Notes under the pieces: model-generated | Databases searched by the model: none | What the model was told of the DNA's origin: nothing | What the model saw: the letters and a program-made list of their open reading frames with translations, nothing else | Assembly (NCBI RefSeq): GCF_000002985.6 | Contig: NC_003282.8 | Span: 8,556,001-8,620,000 of the forward strand | DNA from: Caenorhabditis elegans | Lineage: Eukaryota > Nematoda > Chromadorea > Rhabditida > Rhabditidae | Reading direction: 5' to 3' | Length of the DNA: 64,000 bases | Program-made: the position numbers and the translations under genes | Shown: in pieces, positions 47,675 through 60,058 of the stretch | Position numbering within the stretch: the stretch's first letter is position 1 | Layout: each line of letters begins with the position of its first letter

Positions 47675-50600
47675 TATTTTTATTTTATAATATAAACATT
47701 TTACTAGCTTATTTTTTGTCAAGAAATAAGCTTCTTGGAGATGTTCTCAGTATCAGTTGGATTTCGAAAATTGGCTAATTTCATTTGCTTATTTTTTCCT
47801 GTTTACTGTATTCTAGGTCAAAATTCAGCATTTTCTCACACAAAACCCAAGCGATTTCATCTAGAATTCGTTCAATTTTTCGGCAATTTTTCTCCATGAA
47901 TCACCCTCTCTTCAGTCGTTCCATTTTTGCGAGGGTCGTTCATCCATTTTTTGTGTGTATTTCTTCATTCTAAAATAAGAATTCCCAATGGGACATTGAA
48001 GATGGGTGCTCACGGAGCATCTTCACATTGCTCTACGATAACTCCTCCATTTTCACATCTTTATGGGTAATCATTGATCCCAATGGTCTGTCAAACTGAA
48101 CAAATAATTTTTTGATTTTAAATTTTAATTAATGTCGGAAACTACAATGCCCAAAATTTCCAATCGCCGCGCGTTTCTGGTGTGCCCACACATTTTCCAT
48201 TCTGGTTTACTTTTTGTTTAATTTGCCAGAAAATTTGAAAACTCTCTGTTCACTTTTGTATAATCCTGTATTACAATTAATTTCCGTGAACACGGCGGAT
48301 GGTTTAAGAATCTGTCTTCTCAGTATTTAACAGAATAAATTGAATAAATTCATTGTATATTTTTGCATGGACTTCCACAGAAACATGAAATTAATGTTGT
48401 TTTGTCTAAAAATAGTCATCAATTTTTCTTTCCTGCCCTTCTTCTCAATTTTTTCGTCATTCTTTTTGAGCACTTTACTTACTTGTTTCTCTATTTCCGG
48501 AGGGAAGAAAGCAATTTGAATTTTCCAATTTCGAAATCCCTATTTCCCTTCCTTTTCTTATTTCACTTTTCTGAAACGGATTCAAAGTTTATTCAAATAT
48601 TTTATTATCAGACGGAGAAGTGTAATTAGGAAAACAGTAAAAAATTTAAACTTTTCTGCTTGTTTCGAGCGGTTACTGTTGAGTTTTTAAAGTTTTTTCT
48701 AGTGAGTGAGCTTCAAAAATATATTTTAAATGAATTCTTCTTTGTTAAGTTAGCATGCAAACCTAATTTTCGATTGGTATGTAGGACTACAAGACTGATG
48801 GAGAAAGTATAGTCAAATGTGACGTTAAATTCAAAAACCAGCGACAACGATTTTGAAGTCATTTATACTGAAAAACCAAGAAAATATTTCCCACAATTTT
48901 TTAGGCAGAAATAAAAATTTTAAAAATCACAGTCGTATTATTTTCGAAGTTGAACCTTTGTAAATTTTCGATTTGAAGTTCTGGAATTGTTTAAATGTTC
49001 AACAAAAAAATATGACAAAAAAAGAACCATATGAAATCATTGTTGGTTTGCAGACAAAAAAAGTTCAACTTAGTTGTTGTCCACACAACTCTGCAATTGT
49101 TTCTAATCCAAAAATTGCTCCAGAGAATTCAATATTTTCAAAATTGGAGTATACGCTGTGTCTTCAAGTTTTTAAGAAGATTGTCATAGACATTCTGTTA
49201 GAAGTGGAGAGTGACAGAGAAAGGATCACCGGCGGCGATTTTGGGACATCCTGTGTCCCCTGCCTTCCATCCATTTTCTACTCCTTTTTCTCAGTCAGTC
49301 TTCTGAAAAGAGAATGACAACAACAACTGTTTCTTTTTCATCCTTCTTTTTCTCTCTATTTCTTCTTTTGCTTCCTTCATCCTGTGCTCATTCTAGTTCT
49401 GAAAAATCAACGAAACATCATTCTGATATGAGAGATTTCTCTCTGTTTTCTTTTTCATTCACAATTAGTGTGAATGATAAAACCTCGTGTGGCTTCTGAT
49501 AAAATGAGCATCGACTTTCTATCCTTTTCGCATCAATGAGATCATTTTTATTTCGGCTATTTTTAGCTACCACCCGCTATATTTTTGATGTTGAAGTTTA
49601 ATATGCTGATCAACTTTTACTAATTGGTAATCAGAAAAATTGTTTATTTTCGACTAATCCAGCAAGCTTTCTCATTGAAGCTGTAATTCCTAAACTTGGA
49701 AAATCTCATTGGCTAGATCTACTTATGTTTCAAGTATTAATATTCAACCACTGTAGAGATTCGAACATGCCTCTTTTTGACTATTAATATAATGATTCCA
49801 AACTTTTTTAAGTTTTACTGTGAAATTTGGTAATTTTGCATCATAGGAATAGTTGTTAACGACTTCCCCACTGGCACTACTCTGCTTTTAATATTTATTT
49901 AGTTGAAAATATTTAATACTTTACATGTCCGAAAATAAAATCTAAATTTCCAAAAAAGATTACTGTTTCCGCCTAATTTTTGTTTTCAAAACCTCCGTAC
50001 GTTATTCAAATGTATCAAAATTTTTTCAGTTATTTCCGACCAACATCCGTTTAAGTTTTGTGATTTGAATGATTTTTGAGGTTAATTTTAACTTTTCAGA
50101 CCCATTCACCGATGAAATTAAAAACTTAACCTAATTTTATAATTGTTAATTTCTACTTAAATTAATAGGGGTTAGAGGTTTAAAAAAACTGAAAAAAAAT
50201 TTTACAATTTACCGGAAATAGTTAAGAATTGTCCTTTGTGGCCACCTGTCTATCATCCATCAAACACTCATTGCCAGTGCATCTGATCATGTAATCGGAC
50301 ACCTTTTGCCTCTCTCAAACTTTTTTCCATCTTTTACATTTATTTTTATTTTAACTCGAAACCTTTTTTCTTTTTCTGGGACACCTGTTATCACGCAAAT
50401 TGTGTTCTAAAATTCTTTAAATGATCTTTTGTGCGATTGAAACCATGCTCATCTGTTTTTCATAGTCAGATTTTTCTTTTAATTTTTTGTAAAAAAAAAG
50501 CACAATCATATTACGCCCATTTTAAAATTCCGTATCACGGGCCTTAAGGAGGAGTCGCCTTTTTCCTCCTCTTCAGTCACCCTCTTCGCGCCCTGGTTAC

Positions 50601-51429
50601 TAAATACTGTCCAATTTTTGAGCAAATTATGATTTCTTTGGAGACAGTTCCCAATTGGGATTGGATCCAATGAGATGGACAAGAGAATATGCTTGCTCTT
50701 TTTACTTTCCTCTACTTCAAGACAATTTCCTGAAACTATATATTTGAAAGTAAATAGAATTAGAGAGCAGTTTTTGTTTTCGAAAACTGTGTTTACTTAA
50801 GGTTTTGGCCATGTCCCTTGCTGTCGAAAATTTTCAGGCTAGGGAAACATATAGCAAGATTGAACAAATCTTATAAAAAACAAAGAATAAATTTTTATTA
50901 CACTCAAAATCGAAAAGATAAACACTTGTTAATCACTGGATGAAATGATTACTGATAATTTTATTGATTTAATCCACTCGCCCAATTTAATTTTTTATTT
51001 TCTCAATATTAGCGGCATTATTATTTTTCAGTCAAAATATAAAATCTAAATTTTGACAAGCTGTTGATTAATAACAACGAGATTATAATTTCAATCTATT
51101 CTTGGAGAAATATTTCTCAAAAGGGGCGGTGTCTCGGTATTGGGGAAAGAAATTAATTTTCTCAATGCTCACGATTTATAGCTTTTCTTGCTCATTTTTT
51201 ATTGTTGTCCCACAACTTTTCCAATGAGACTGAGAAATTAATCTTGTTCATTCATTCTGCATGAAATAAATTTTAGAAGACAATGTGTTTTTGTTTTTCT
51301 TGATTTTCTTGCCATTGTGAAAGTTTGTGTGAAGAGAAAAAAAAATACCAGAAAAACAAATTCTTTAAAATCGAATTTTACACAAAATGTTATCATTTAT
51401 TTAAAAAAAAACTATAGAAGTTAAATTTT

Positions 51430-51772
51430 TTTTTTTGGTGTCGCGAATACGCAGAATACTGATATTCCGCCGATCACGACTTAAGAAATGATATTAATAC
51501 CCAGGAAATGCGTCAAGGAAATATTAAAGAATTATTATGATTATTACGAAGTCCATCCGTATTCTAAATGCTCACTACAATCCACCGAAGTCATCAACAA
51601 CGACAAAGCCGGGAAACTCCTGTTTGAAAGCCGCGCCAAAAGACACACACGTCACGAGTGTTACAGTACTACCACACATGCACATCAAACCCCAACACGT
51701 CGACACCGCGCAAGGAAATCGTCACTTCTTCGTTTTACTCTCGGACCGGCAGGTCGCACGTTAAATATATGA
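51430..51772 (+). other. GC-richer island with overlapping open frames
   Basis: Against an AT-rich background this piece has many CpG and CAC/CCG strings and two overlapping open plus frames (51488-51772 and 51537-51764). One reads NPPKSSTTTKPGNSCLKAAP and later HFFVLLSDRQVAR. No splice acceptor close to the frame starts or family match is seen. It may be a fragment of a mobile element, a lost exon or a regulatory island. Confidence 0.3.
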
Positions 51773-52837
51773 GCTTTATCATTTTTATCATTCAACGGAT
51801 TTATTAGTAATAAATTATATAATTCTACCACTTTTGAACCTATACCGATACGAAAATTTAAAATTAAAGAAATTAAAGACTGCTTATGTAGGTAATGATC
51901 ATTTTGCAATAATCAATGTTTATAAAGAATCGCGTAGCATTTTAATTCAGTCTTTTTTTTTGACAATGCCATTGAATGTGAGGTAAATTCTAACAATCAA
52001 AAAAAACAACTTTTCTAGTTCACAAAAGTGTCCAATTCTGTAAAAAAGCATCTACAAATTGAATTTTTTGTATTCATAAAAGCGACAACTCTACAGTAAA
52101 TATGGGTATAAACTAAAATAATTTACTGTGGCTTAATTTTATTTTTGAAAATATTCCTTTAGAAAACATATTCATATGAAAACTATCGTATGGTGTTTTA
52201 TCTGTAGTTGTTGACCCTTTTCCCCTTTTTGTTAAAATTTATTTTAAAAATTTAATAGTCAGGCCCGACAAAAAACATATTTGATTTATTTGTGGGCACA
52301 TTCCAAAGTAGTTGTTTATCGAAAATAAAATCTTTTTTGTTTTGCAAAATTTATTTTGCCTGAAAAAGAAAAAATCAGTCATATTTTTTTGAAAAACGTC
52401 TTATACCCTAATCCTTGTGTTTCCCTAAACCTTCTAAAGCCTCTCCATGTTATTTTCTCTAAATCTCTTATCTCTCACTTCCTCCAAATTTCCATTCCAC
52501 TTCCCATCAAACACCTGTGGCACTTTTTTTTTCATAAAACATCCAACTTTTTGTGTCATTTTGCTCGTTTTTTCCTGCCGTTTTCATAAATTTACCCCTT
52601 TTTCCTCAGCTCTCTTCATTCATTTTATTGACATAAAGTGTCATTTATTCATTTACGAATGAATAAATTTGTCATTCATATTCCTTGGTATATCCACCTA
52701 CTCATTTTAGTTTATTCTTTCATTTTTCTAGTTTTAGGTCAAAGAAAGTAATTCTTAAAATAAAAATTCTAAAGTGATATAATCAAATATTTTTTGGGCC
52801 CATATTTTTAAGTGCATTGTAGAGTGTGCGGGAACAC

Positions 52838-52841
<4 letters not shown>

Positions 52842-52922
<81 letters not shown>
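52842..52922. repeat. (TA)n microsatellite
   Basis: About 40 uninterrupted TA dinucleotides. Likely length-variable between strains and able to extrude as a cruciform. Confidence 0.97.
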
Positions 52923-52927
<5 letters not shown>

Positions 52928-53252
52928 TTAAAGCAACAATAATGTTACTGTTGTTGTTGAAAAAAAAATTTTTAATTTATTTGAAAATATATTTATACAA
53001 ATTCCATGGCCAAAACAATTTTAACAGCAGTATTTTCTAATTGTGGACTTTTTCAAACTTTCCTAAATTAGTAAAAGTTGATTAAAAATTCGAATACCAT
53101 AACGAAAGTAAAGTTACGTAGATTTACCGGTAAGATTTCCCTACGTTCCCTGATAAAAAAAATTTTTTGTTACTTTTTTGCTTCATTATTGTTTGCGTAA
53201 ATTGCATAAATTCAAATTTCTATAAACTAGTTTCTTTCAGTATAATGAGAAA

Positions 53253-55434
53253 ATGGACACGATAAGTGACCGACATCACCGATGTCTCTTTGGGTGGGTC
53301 CATGTTTCGGTTAGTTCCTCTTTTATTTTCTTTCAATCTTTGTCGAAAGGTTTCCACAAAAAATTGCAGCCTTGATTTTTTATAGAAACCTTATTTACAT
53401 GCAAGTTCAAAGAATATTTTTACAGACAACAATCCGCCTAATCATTGCCTATTTTATCCTATTTAATATAGGATTGGGTCTTCTTGGTTTGCCATGGTTC
53501 AGTATTTACATTGGACTGACTGGACTGTGTATATGCGGATTTACGTGTTTTCAGGTTTTCAAGAAAAATGATAGATACATGCTACCATTTTATCTTTATG
53601 TGGTATGTCATTAAAAAAATATTACGAAGACTTTTTATTTTTCATATTTCAGCTCTTTACAATATTTTATCTTTTGTTTTTGGGAGGATATTTCTTCTTT
53701 GTCAATATATTTTACAAGGAATTGGTTAAACGTTAGTGATTTTAATTTTTAAATATTATAATCCCTCTGAGTTTCAGAAGCACTTGGTGATCATTCCGAT
53801 TCCGTTTCATTTATCTGGCATTTTGCTGATATAATGCTCATAATGCTTCATGCGTGGGCGCTCAGTGTTACCTCAAAATGTCGAAAATACTTTCGATGGG
53901 TGGCCGAAGGAGGTCAGAAAGGTGAGCATGTTGTGATTTAGTTATTAGATAGAAGTTATGTTGCAAATGTGTTTGTAATAACAACATATTCATGTTTAAC
54001 TAAATCTGATTTTGCAAAAAATGTAGCTTGGAAGATATTACTTGGAAATATTGATTTAAGATGGGGCTTTTCTATTTTTCAATTTTTATATTGAAGGAGT
54101 ACCGTAAGTACATGGTTTCTACTCACGGCATTCCTTCTCTAATATTTAAAAAATGTTTAGCTTCAAGCAGTTTTTCGAAAATGTTCAAATACCGTATATT
54201 AACAAAAATGTTAACTTCTCGTCTAGAGCTTCTCCTATTTTTCCTGATTTCTACTTTTCCACATCTTCTGTTTAATGTGATTTCATTTGAATTTTGATAT
54301 TCATAAATTTCAAAAGTCTAAGAGAAAACAAAATTAAGAACTTGTTCCAATTCTTCATTAAATCAACTATCACAACACAACAGAAAATCCAAAAGGTCGC
54401 CTCGAAACATCTAATACATTTGAGCAATCCAATTGCAGTATGCTTATGGGTAAGCATATCAATATGATATTTTTTATTCAATGTCGTGGAATTAGTTGTG
54501 TACATTTTTTGATATTGTGGGGTAAATAGTTTTAGCATGCATTTAAAAGTATTGTGAATGGAAAATTATTTAAAAAAACCTAATATTGAGAAAAGATTTT
54601 AAAATTCCAATGAAGTTTTTTCAAAGTTTTCAAAATTATTCAATTTATGCAAATAATTTTGTGTTCAAAGAAAATTTTAAAAATGTGTCATTCAAGAAAG
54701 AATTTTCAAATAATTTCCTTCGAAAAAATTCAAAGGCTTTCTGCCCATGAACTTTAAAAAAACCGACCTGAAGTGTTTTCAGTGTATTTTATTTACAACT
54801 TTCCAGGTTTGAAAATGAGTTCCAAAAGTGGATTTTGCAGATATTTATTGAATTGAAATTATTTGTGATAGGAAAGCAATTTGGAAGCTTTTTTGAAAAT
54901 GTTTATTATTTGGAAAAAAATCGAAACATTTTTAGGGTGAAAAAAATTTCTATTAAAAATGTAATATATACATATACAACTTCTCACAAAGCTTTCAGAG
55001 TGCTCACCTTCAGTTACACTAAAAACATTTCATGCCTGGAAAATCTTCTTTTGTAGACCTCGACAATAAAGAAAAATTCACTGCAAAAACTTCATATACT
55101 TTCTTTTATTTCAAAAAGTTTCTAGTTCTCCGCCGCTAAATTTTTGTGGTGGTGCCCTCTTTCTCTTTCAAACCAAATCTTATTTTTTTTGAAAACATAA
55201 ATTTGAGCTGAAATATTTTCCTTGCCAGCTAATTTTAGTAAAGAAACCAAATTAAGTTTATAATATTGTTTGCGGTCGCGGTCATTATTATACACCCAAA
55301 ATATGTTTGTATTCATTATGTTGTTTTGTTATCAATTGTTTTCTTGATTAAATTTTTAAAAATATTTTATTTCAGTGGAACTTCCAACCACAAGCACAGC
55401 TCCTCGCCACGAATCGAAACCGGACATTTTTTGA
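53253..55434 (+). CDS. Four-TM protein, DUF7027/LAPTM-like
   Basis: Exons 53253-53309, 53426-53602, 53653-53731, 53778-53921 and 55376-55434 join in phase and give 171 residues. The start follows a good acceptor (gtttctttcag). The N-terminus (RCLFGWVHVSTTIRL) fits the short cytosolic head with the CxxxxHV motif seen in nematode DUF7027 proteins. Four hydrophobic spans follow: LIIAYFILFNIGLGLLG, FSIYIGLTGLCICGFTCF, LFTIFYLLFLGGYFFFV, and FADIMLIMLHAWALSV. The tail is VELPTTSTAPRHESKPDIF. Intron 4 is unusually long (1,454 bases) and no further in-phase exon was found inside it. Function unknown. LAPTM relatives sit in lysosomal membranes. The 3' end converges on the small minus-strand gene. Confidence 0.75.
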
Positions 55435-55604
55435 TTTTAAGATCTCATTATTCGTTCGTTACTTTGTTGAACGAATGATTTTTTTAATTTGACAAATGAC
55501 TAGAAATTGTGAAATCATTGTGCAAATTGCGGGTTCTACTGTTAAAACTTCCGGTATTTTCCTCTCTCTTTTAATAAATTTTATATAATCAATAAATAAA
55601 TCAA

Positions 55605-55884
55605 TCAATAAAATGTTGTTTCAATGATCCATGGAAGAGATACAATATCGATTTTCTGAAGAAGTGAAGACTGATTATCAGCTGTTTTTTCGGTGGAAGC
55701 TGGTGACAAAGGGGGTGGACTTCTAGCTGGCATGGATGACGACTTAGTCTAAAAACAGTAATTATAGAAGAATGCAAATAGAATAAATAGTAAATGTTAT
55801 CAGAAAGCTTACATCGATATCAGCTTTCAACTTTGCAATAAACAGATCAATATAATCGTCGGTAAGTTCGTTGAGAGTAGTCAT
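55605..55884 (-). CDS. Small two-exon protein, 71 residues
   Basis: Minus-strand exons 55813-55884 and 55605-55748 join in phase 0 with good sites (gtaagc donor, tgtttttag acceptor). The product begins MTTLNELTDDYIDLFIAKLK, an amphipathic acidic helix, then a serine/proline-rich middle (SSSMPARSPPPLSPAS) and ends SLPWIIETTFY. No membrane span or known domain. The gene converges with the DUF7027-like gene 170 bases away. The two good exons, balanced codon use and Ser/Pro linker argue it is real, but it could be an artefact. Confidence 0.5.
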
Positions 55885-56579
55885 TTTTAACAAATATTTT
55901 GCAGAAATAAAACTTTTCCGAAAAATGGGAAACGTGGAAAACCAATTTTGAATGGATTTTTTGAATATTTAAGTTAGTTTCTAAAACAGATTAATCGAAT
56001 TTCACGGCAAAAAAGTTTTCTGTTTCACGCTTACCTGCCTACATTCTTGTTATCCTTTTGAGATGCCGAAGTGTAGTCTGCCACATTTTTCAACCAATTA
56101 CTTTTAACATAAGCTAATGACAGTGTATCTTATTTCAATATTTCGGTTATTTTTTGTAAGAACATTCAACCATTTTCATCATTTTATCTGTTTATCATTC
56201 CGAACATTACTAATTCTAAATTTTAAAAGTAATAAATAATATTTCTTATCATTTTCCTCCAACTTTTCCTCCCATTTTCATGGCCTCTGCATTCATTTTG
56301 TGGTCGGTAAACCTAGAAAAATCATTTCTACAGGAAACTTTAGAGATAGTAGAGAAAAGTTTGTGACTGTTTATGTCTTCACACTCTAACCAAACACACA
56401 GTTTTGTGTTCATATGTCTAAATCTCTTATTCTTGCATTAAATACTCTGTTAGGTGAGCAAACTTCAGTTGTTTTCATTATAAATACTGTTTGCAGAAGT
56501 ACGTTAAAGCAGGGCTTACTTTATTGAATATTAGTTTTCACTCTCCTTTGAAATTTTTTTTTAATTTTCTCTTTTCAGA
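55885..56579. other. Divergent intergenic region before the P450
   Basis: No gene. It holds the upstream DNA of the small minus-strand gene and of the P450. A similar motif run (tcctcccattttcatggcctctgcat) recurs upstream of the second P450 copy near 58821, so promoter DNA was part of the P450 duplication. Confidence 0.45.
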
Positions 56580-58614
56580 ATGATATTATTTATTGTTCTA
56601 TCTATTGTTTCAATCTACCTCTTCGACTTATTCTACTGGAAACGAAGGAATTTGCCACCAGGTTTTTGAAAAATTAATTTAAAAAAATAAAGTTCCAAGT
56701 AATATTTATAGGACCACTTCCACTGCCATTAGTTGGAAACTTGCACATGATGAGTGATGATGTTAAGCCAGGATATTCTTTGTTTTCAAATTTAAAGTAG
56801 ATTCAATCGTTTTATTGTCCTACACAAAAGTTGATTGCTTCCAGAGAACAGTATGGTCATGTGTATACATTTTGGATGGCTAGTCTCCCTATAGTTCATG
56901 TCACCGATTGGAATCTAATTAAACAACATTTTATAAAAGATGGAGGAAATTTTGTTGGAAGACCAGAATTCCCTATGTCCATTGAGCTGAGACGTACGTT
57001 TCTAAAAGTTTAGCTTTTTTATTACAAATGTTTATTTAAGAGGGTCCATATGGAATCATTGAATCTCATGGTGATCGATGGGTTCAACAGAGACGGTTTG
57101 CATTACATGTTCTCAGGGATTTTGGATTGGGAAAGAATTTGATGGAAGAAAAGGTATTGTTGGAGGATTTAAAAGGGATTTAAGTTGTGAATTGAAGGTT
57201 CTTGGAGAGGTGACTGCAATGTTGGATAGACTACGCAAAACTATGGATGAAGTGGATATGCAGAGTGTATTTGATGCATCAGTTGGATCTGTGATTAATA
57301 ATTTACTTTTTGGGTATCGATATGATGAAGTGAGAACTATTAAATTAAAATATTCATCCATTTCATGATTTTAGACGAACATAGCGGAATTTTTGGATCT
57401 TAAAGAAAAATTGAACAATCACTTCCAATTAGCCGCAAAGCCAATTGGAGGTCTTATTGGAATGAACCCGTGGCTTGGATATTTCCCTTATTTCAGCGGA
57501 TACAAGAATGGTTTATTTTATGAACTGGTTTTCATATTTAAAATGTGTTTTATAGTCATGATTCAAAACTGGATGGGTCTTGTCGAAATGTTCCGGAAAC
57601 AGGCAAATGAGAAGTTGGCAACAATTGATTATGAATCGGACGACTATTCAGACTATGTTGAAGCATTTTTGAAAGAGAGAAAAAAACACGAAAATGAAAA
57701 AGACTTTGGAGGTTTTGAGTGAGTTTATACTATTACTACCTTTTTTCAAATATATAAATACTTTATTCAGTTAGTTTTTTTTAGAATGGAACAACTTGAT
57801 AGTGTATGTTTTGATCTCTGGGTTGCTGGAATGGAAACAACTTCAAATACTCTCAATTGGGCACTTCTTTATGTCCTCCGAAATCCAGAAGTACGCCAAA
57901 AAGTGTATGAAGAATTGGATAGAGAAATTGGAAGTGATAGGATTATTACAACTTCTGATAAACCTAAACTCAACTATATCAATGCAACTATTAATGTGAG
58001 TGTCTAAAATTACTTGGTAAATAATTTGGGTGCCAAAAAGTGAAACGGTAAATTATATTATAATTCTTAAAAATTAGCTCTGAAAAATCTTGAACTTTAT
58101 CTGAAAATTGCAAAGACAGGCAACTTCTGATTTAACTCTAATCCATTTTTCAGGAATCACAACGTCTTGCCAATCTTCTCCCGATGAATCTAGCCAGATC
58201 CACAACAAAAGACGTGGAGATTGCGGGTTATCATATTAAAAAGAATACAGTCATAATTCCACAAATCAGTTTGGTTTTGTATAATCCAGAAGTAATTCTC
58301 AGCTTATTTTAAATTTTTGCAAATTAGTTATTATTTAGATCTTCCCTGAACCATACGAGTTTAAACCGGAAAGATTCCTAGAATCGGATGGAAGTTTGAA
58401 AAAAGTCGAAGAGCTTGTTCCATTTTCGATTGGAAAACGACAGTGTCCCGGCGAAGGACTTGCCAAAATGGAATTATTATTATTCTTTGCTAATTTATTC
58501 AATAGATTCGATATTCAATTACACCAGTCAAATCCGAATCCAAGTGTGGAAAAAGAGTTTGGAGTGACTATGAAAGCAAAGAGTTACCGATTGAAACTGA
58601 AAGACAGACATTAA
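56580..58614 (+). CDS. Cytochrome P450, CYP33-like
   Basis: Exons 56580-56661, 56712-56796, 56845-56993, 57041-57153, 57198-57329, 57375-57510, 57556-57718, 57785-57995, 58154-58291 and 58339-58614 join in phase and give 494 residues, normal for a microsomal P450. An N-terminal anchor (residues 1-20) is followed by the hinge [18 protein letters not shown]. Further motifs: the I-helix AGMETTS (about 301-307), ExxR as ESQR (358-361), the PERF-like region (KPERFLES), and the haem loop [12 protein letters not shown] with Cys near 439. The start is directly after an acceptor (cttttcag). CYP33 members act on lipids and xenobiotics at the ER. I suspect a cyp-33E gene but cannot fix the member. The 45-base intron 57511-57555 is a multiple of three and could also be retained in frame. 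Confidence 0.9.
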
Positions 58615-59021
58615 AATATTCATGAAAAATTTGTGTTGTTTATAACCAAACAAAAATGTGATCTTATTAATTAAAAAATAAATGATTATATATTCTAATG
58701 AGAGTTGATAAATTAATAAGACTTATTTCCATCATACAAAAAAGTTTAAAGATAAATTCAGAGTAAAGAAATCACTAATTTATACAGTTCTTCTTTTGAA
58801 AAATGTTGTTATTTTTTAAGTTCCTCCCACTTTCATGGTTTCTGTGTCTAAAGCATAAATACCACTCATGGTTTGTGACTTGATTGACAGATCATTTAAA
58901 AAATGAGAGTGTATAGAGAAAAAAGCGTATCATTTTTCTATCATTGTCTATTTCTCTCCGGTTACTATATAAAGATGATAGTCAGTATTTTTGAATAACT
59001 AAGATTTTGTTATAATTTAGG
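58615..59021. other. Gap between the two P450 copies
   Basis: Contains the end of the first P450 transcript and the duplicated promoter of the second copy (shared string near 58821 and 56262). Nothing else seen. Confidence 0.5.
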
Positions 59022-59959
59022 ATGATTTTGGCACTATCGTTAGCACTGCTTTTCTTATATTTATTTCACTTTATTTATTGGAAAAGACGTAATTTACCAC
59101 CAGGTACAAACTTTTGTTGTTTCTCCTTTAAAAATATCTATAAATTCAGGTCCGGCTCCACTACCTTTTGTTGGAAACCTCTTGATGTTAACTGAGAAAG
59201 TTAAACCAGGATACAAATTGTGGGATAGCTTAACGTAATTTTTTGAATCAAAGTTTAGAATCTAGTAAATCTACCTTCAGACAACAATATGGATCGGTTT
59301 TTACATTTTGGATGGCTGGCCTTCCAATGGTTTTTGTGACTGATTGGAAGTTAATAAAACAATATTTTATTAAAGATGGAGGAAGCTATGTTGGAAGACC
59401 AGAATTTCCTCTAAATACTGAAGTAAAAAGTTGGTGGTTTATTTCTTGAAATGATTAAATTATTATCAAATTCCAGAAGGTCCATATGGAATTATAGACG
59501 CTCATGGAAATCGATGGATTCAACAAAGAAGATTTGCTTTACATGTTCTCAGAGATTTTGGATTGGGAAAGAATATTATGGAGGAGAAGATATTAACTGA
59601 AGTGACTGTTATGATTGAGAGATTACGAAAAACAATTGCCTGCGTGGATATGCAAAATGTTTTTGATACTTCAATAGGTTCAATTATCAACTCTTTGATA
59701 TTTGGATATAGATTTGACGAGAGTGAATTCGGATGGAAGTTTGAAAAAAGTCGAAGAGCTTGTTCCATTTTCAATTGGAAAACGACAGTGTCCCGGCGAA
59801 GGACTTGCCAAAATGGAATTATTTCTGTTTTTTGCAAACTTGTTCAATACATTCGATATTCAACTTCATGAATCCAATTTGAATGCAAGCATAGAAAAGG
59901 ATAGTGGAATTACGATGAAAGCGAAAAATTATAAAATAACCCTCAAAGAACGTTTTTAA
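59022..59959 (+). pseudogene. Internally deleted cytochrome P450 copy
   Basis: Tandem paralogue of the P450 just upstream. Exons 59022-59103, 59150-59234 and 59281-59429 have the same lengths (82, 85, 149) and phases as exons 1-3 of the intact gene. The next exon, from 59477, runs on through the region equivalent to exon 5 without the intron seen in the first copy. After GYRFDE (about 59723) it jumps directly to sequence of the last exon (gatggaagtttgaaaaaagtc). This removes the I-helix, ExxR and the middle third, and the join is out of frame. The haem loop ([12 protein letters not shown]) and a complete C-terminus survive in the other frame to 59959. It cannot make a working P450. Confidence 0.85.
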
Positions 59960-60058
59960 AATTTCAAATTGTGCATATCTAGTGCTCCCTGAAATTTCAA
60001 AAATAAAATATTCAAAACATTCATTCTCTAGAATTCTACACAAGTTTGAAAAGTTCGA

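Larger units (their letters stand above)
47675..53252. other. 5.6 kb gene-poor region
   Basis: No supported gene. GC-richer patches occur at about 47980-48070, 49200-49270, 50530-50600 (with an aggagga/tcctcct hairpin) and 51430-51770. A 61-codon frame at 49314 starts with a signal-peptide-like run but is serine/phenylalanine-rich and unsupported. A (TA)n tract lies at 52842-52922. The region likely carries regulatory DNA for flanking genes. Confidence 0.4.

Noticed and set aside
49314-49499. 61-codon frame starting with a signal-peptide-like run
   Set aside because: The run of F/L/S comes from a T/C-rich tract, and the rest is serine-rich with no cysteine pattern or splice support.
56020-56027. 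CTGTTTCA 8-mer, the upstream motif of 21U-RNA (piRNA) genes; also minus-strand copies near 29675, 63618 and 63916
   Set aside because: A few copies are expected by chance in 64 kb on two strands. At the copies I inspected, no proper YRNT with a T at the right distance was evident. Small-RNA data would decide.
57511-57555. Reading 57511-57555 as coding ([13 protein letters not shown])
   Set aside because: It is flanked by GT...TTTTATAG and the residues would put a hydrophobic run in a P450 loop. An in-frame 45-base intron is more likely.
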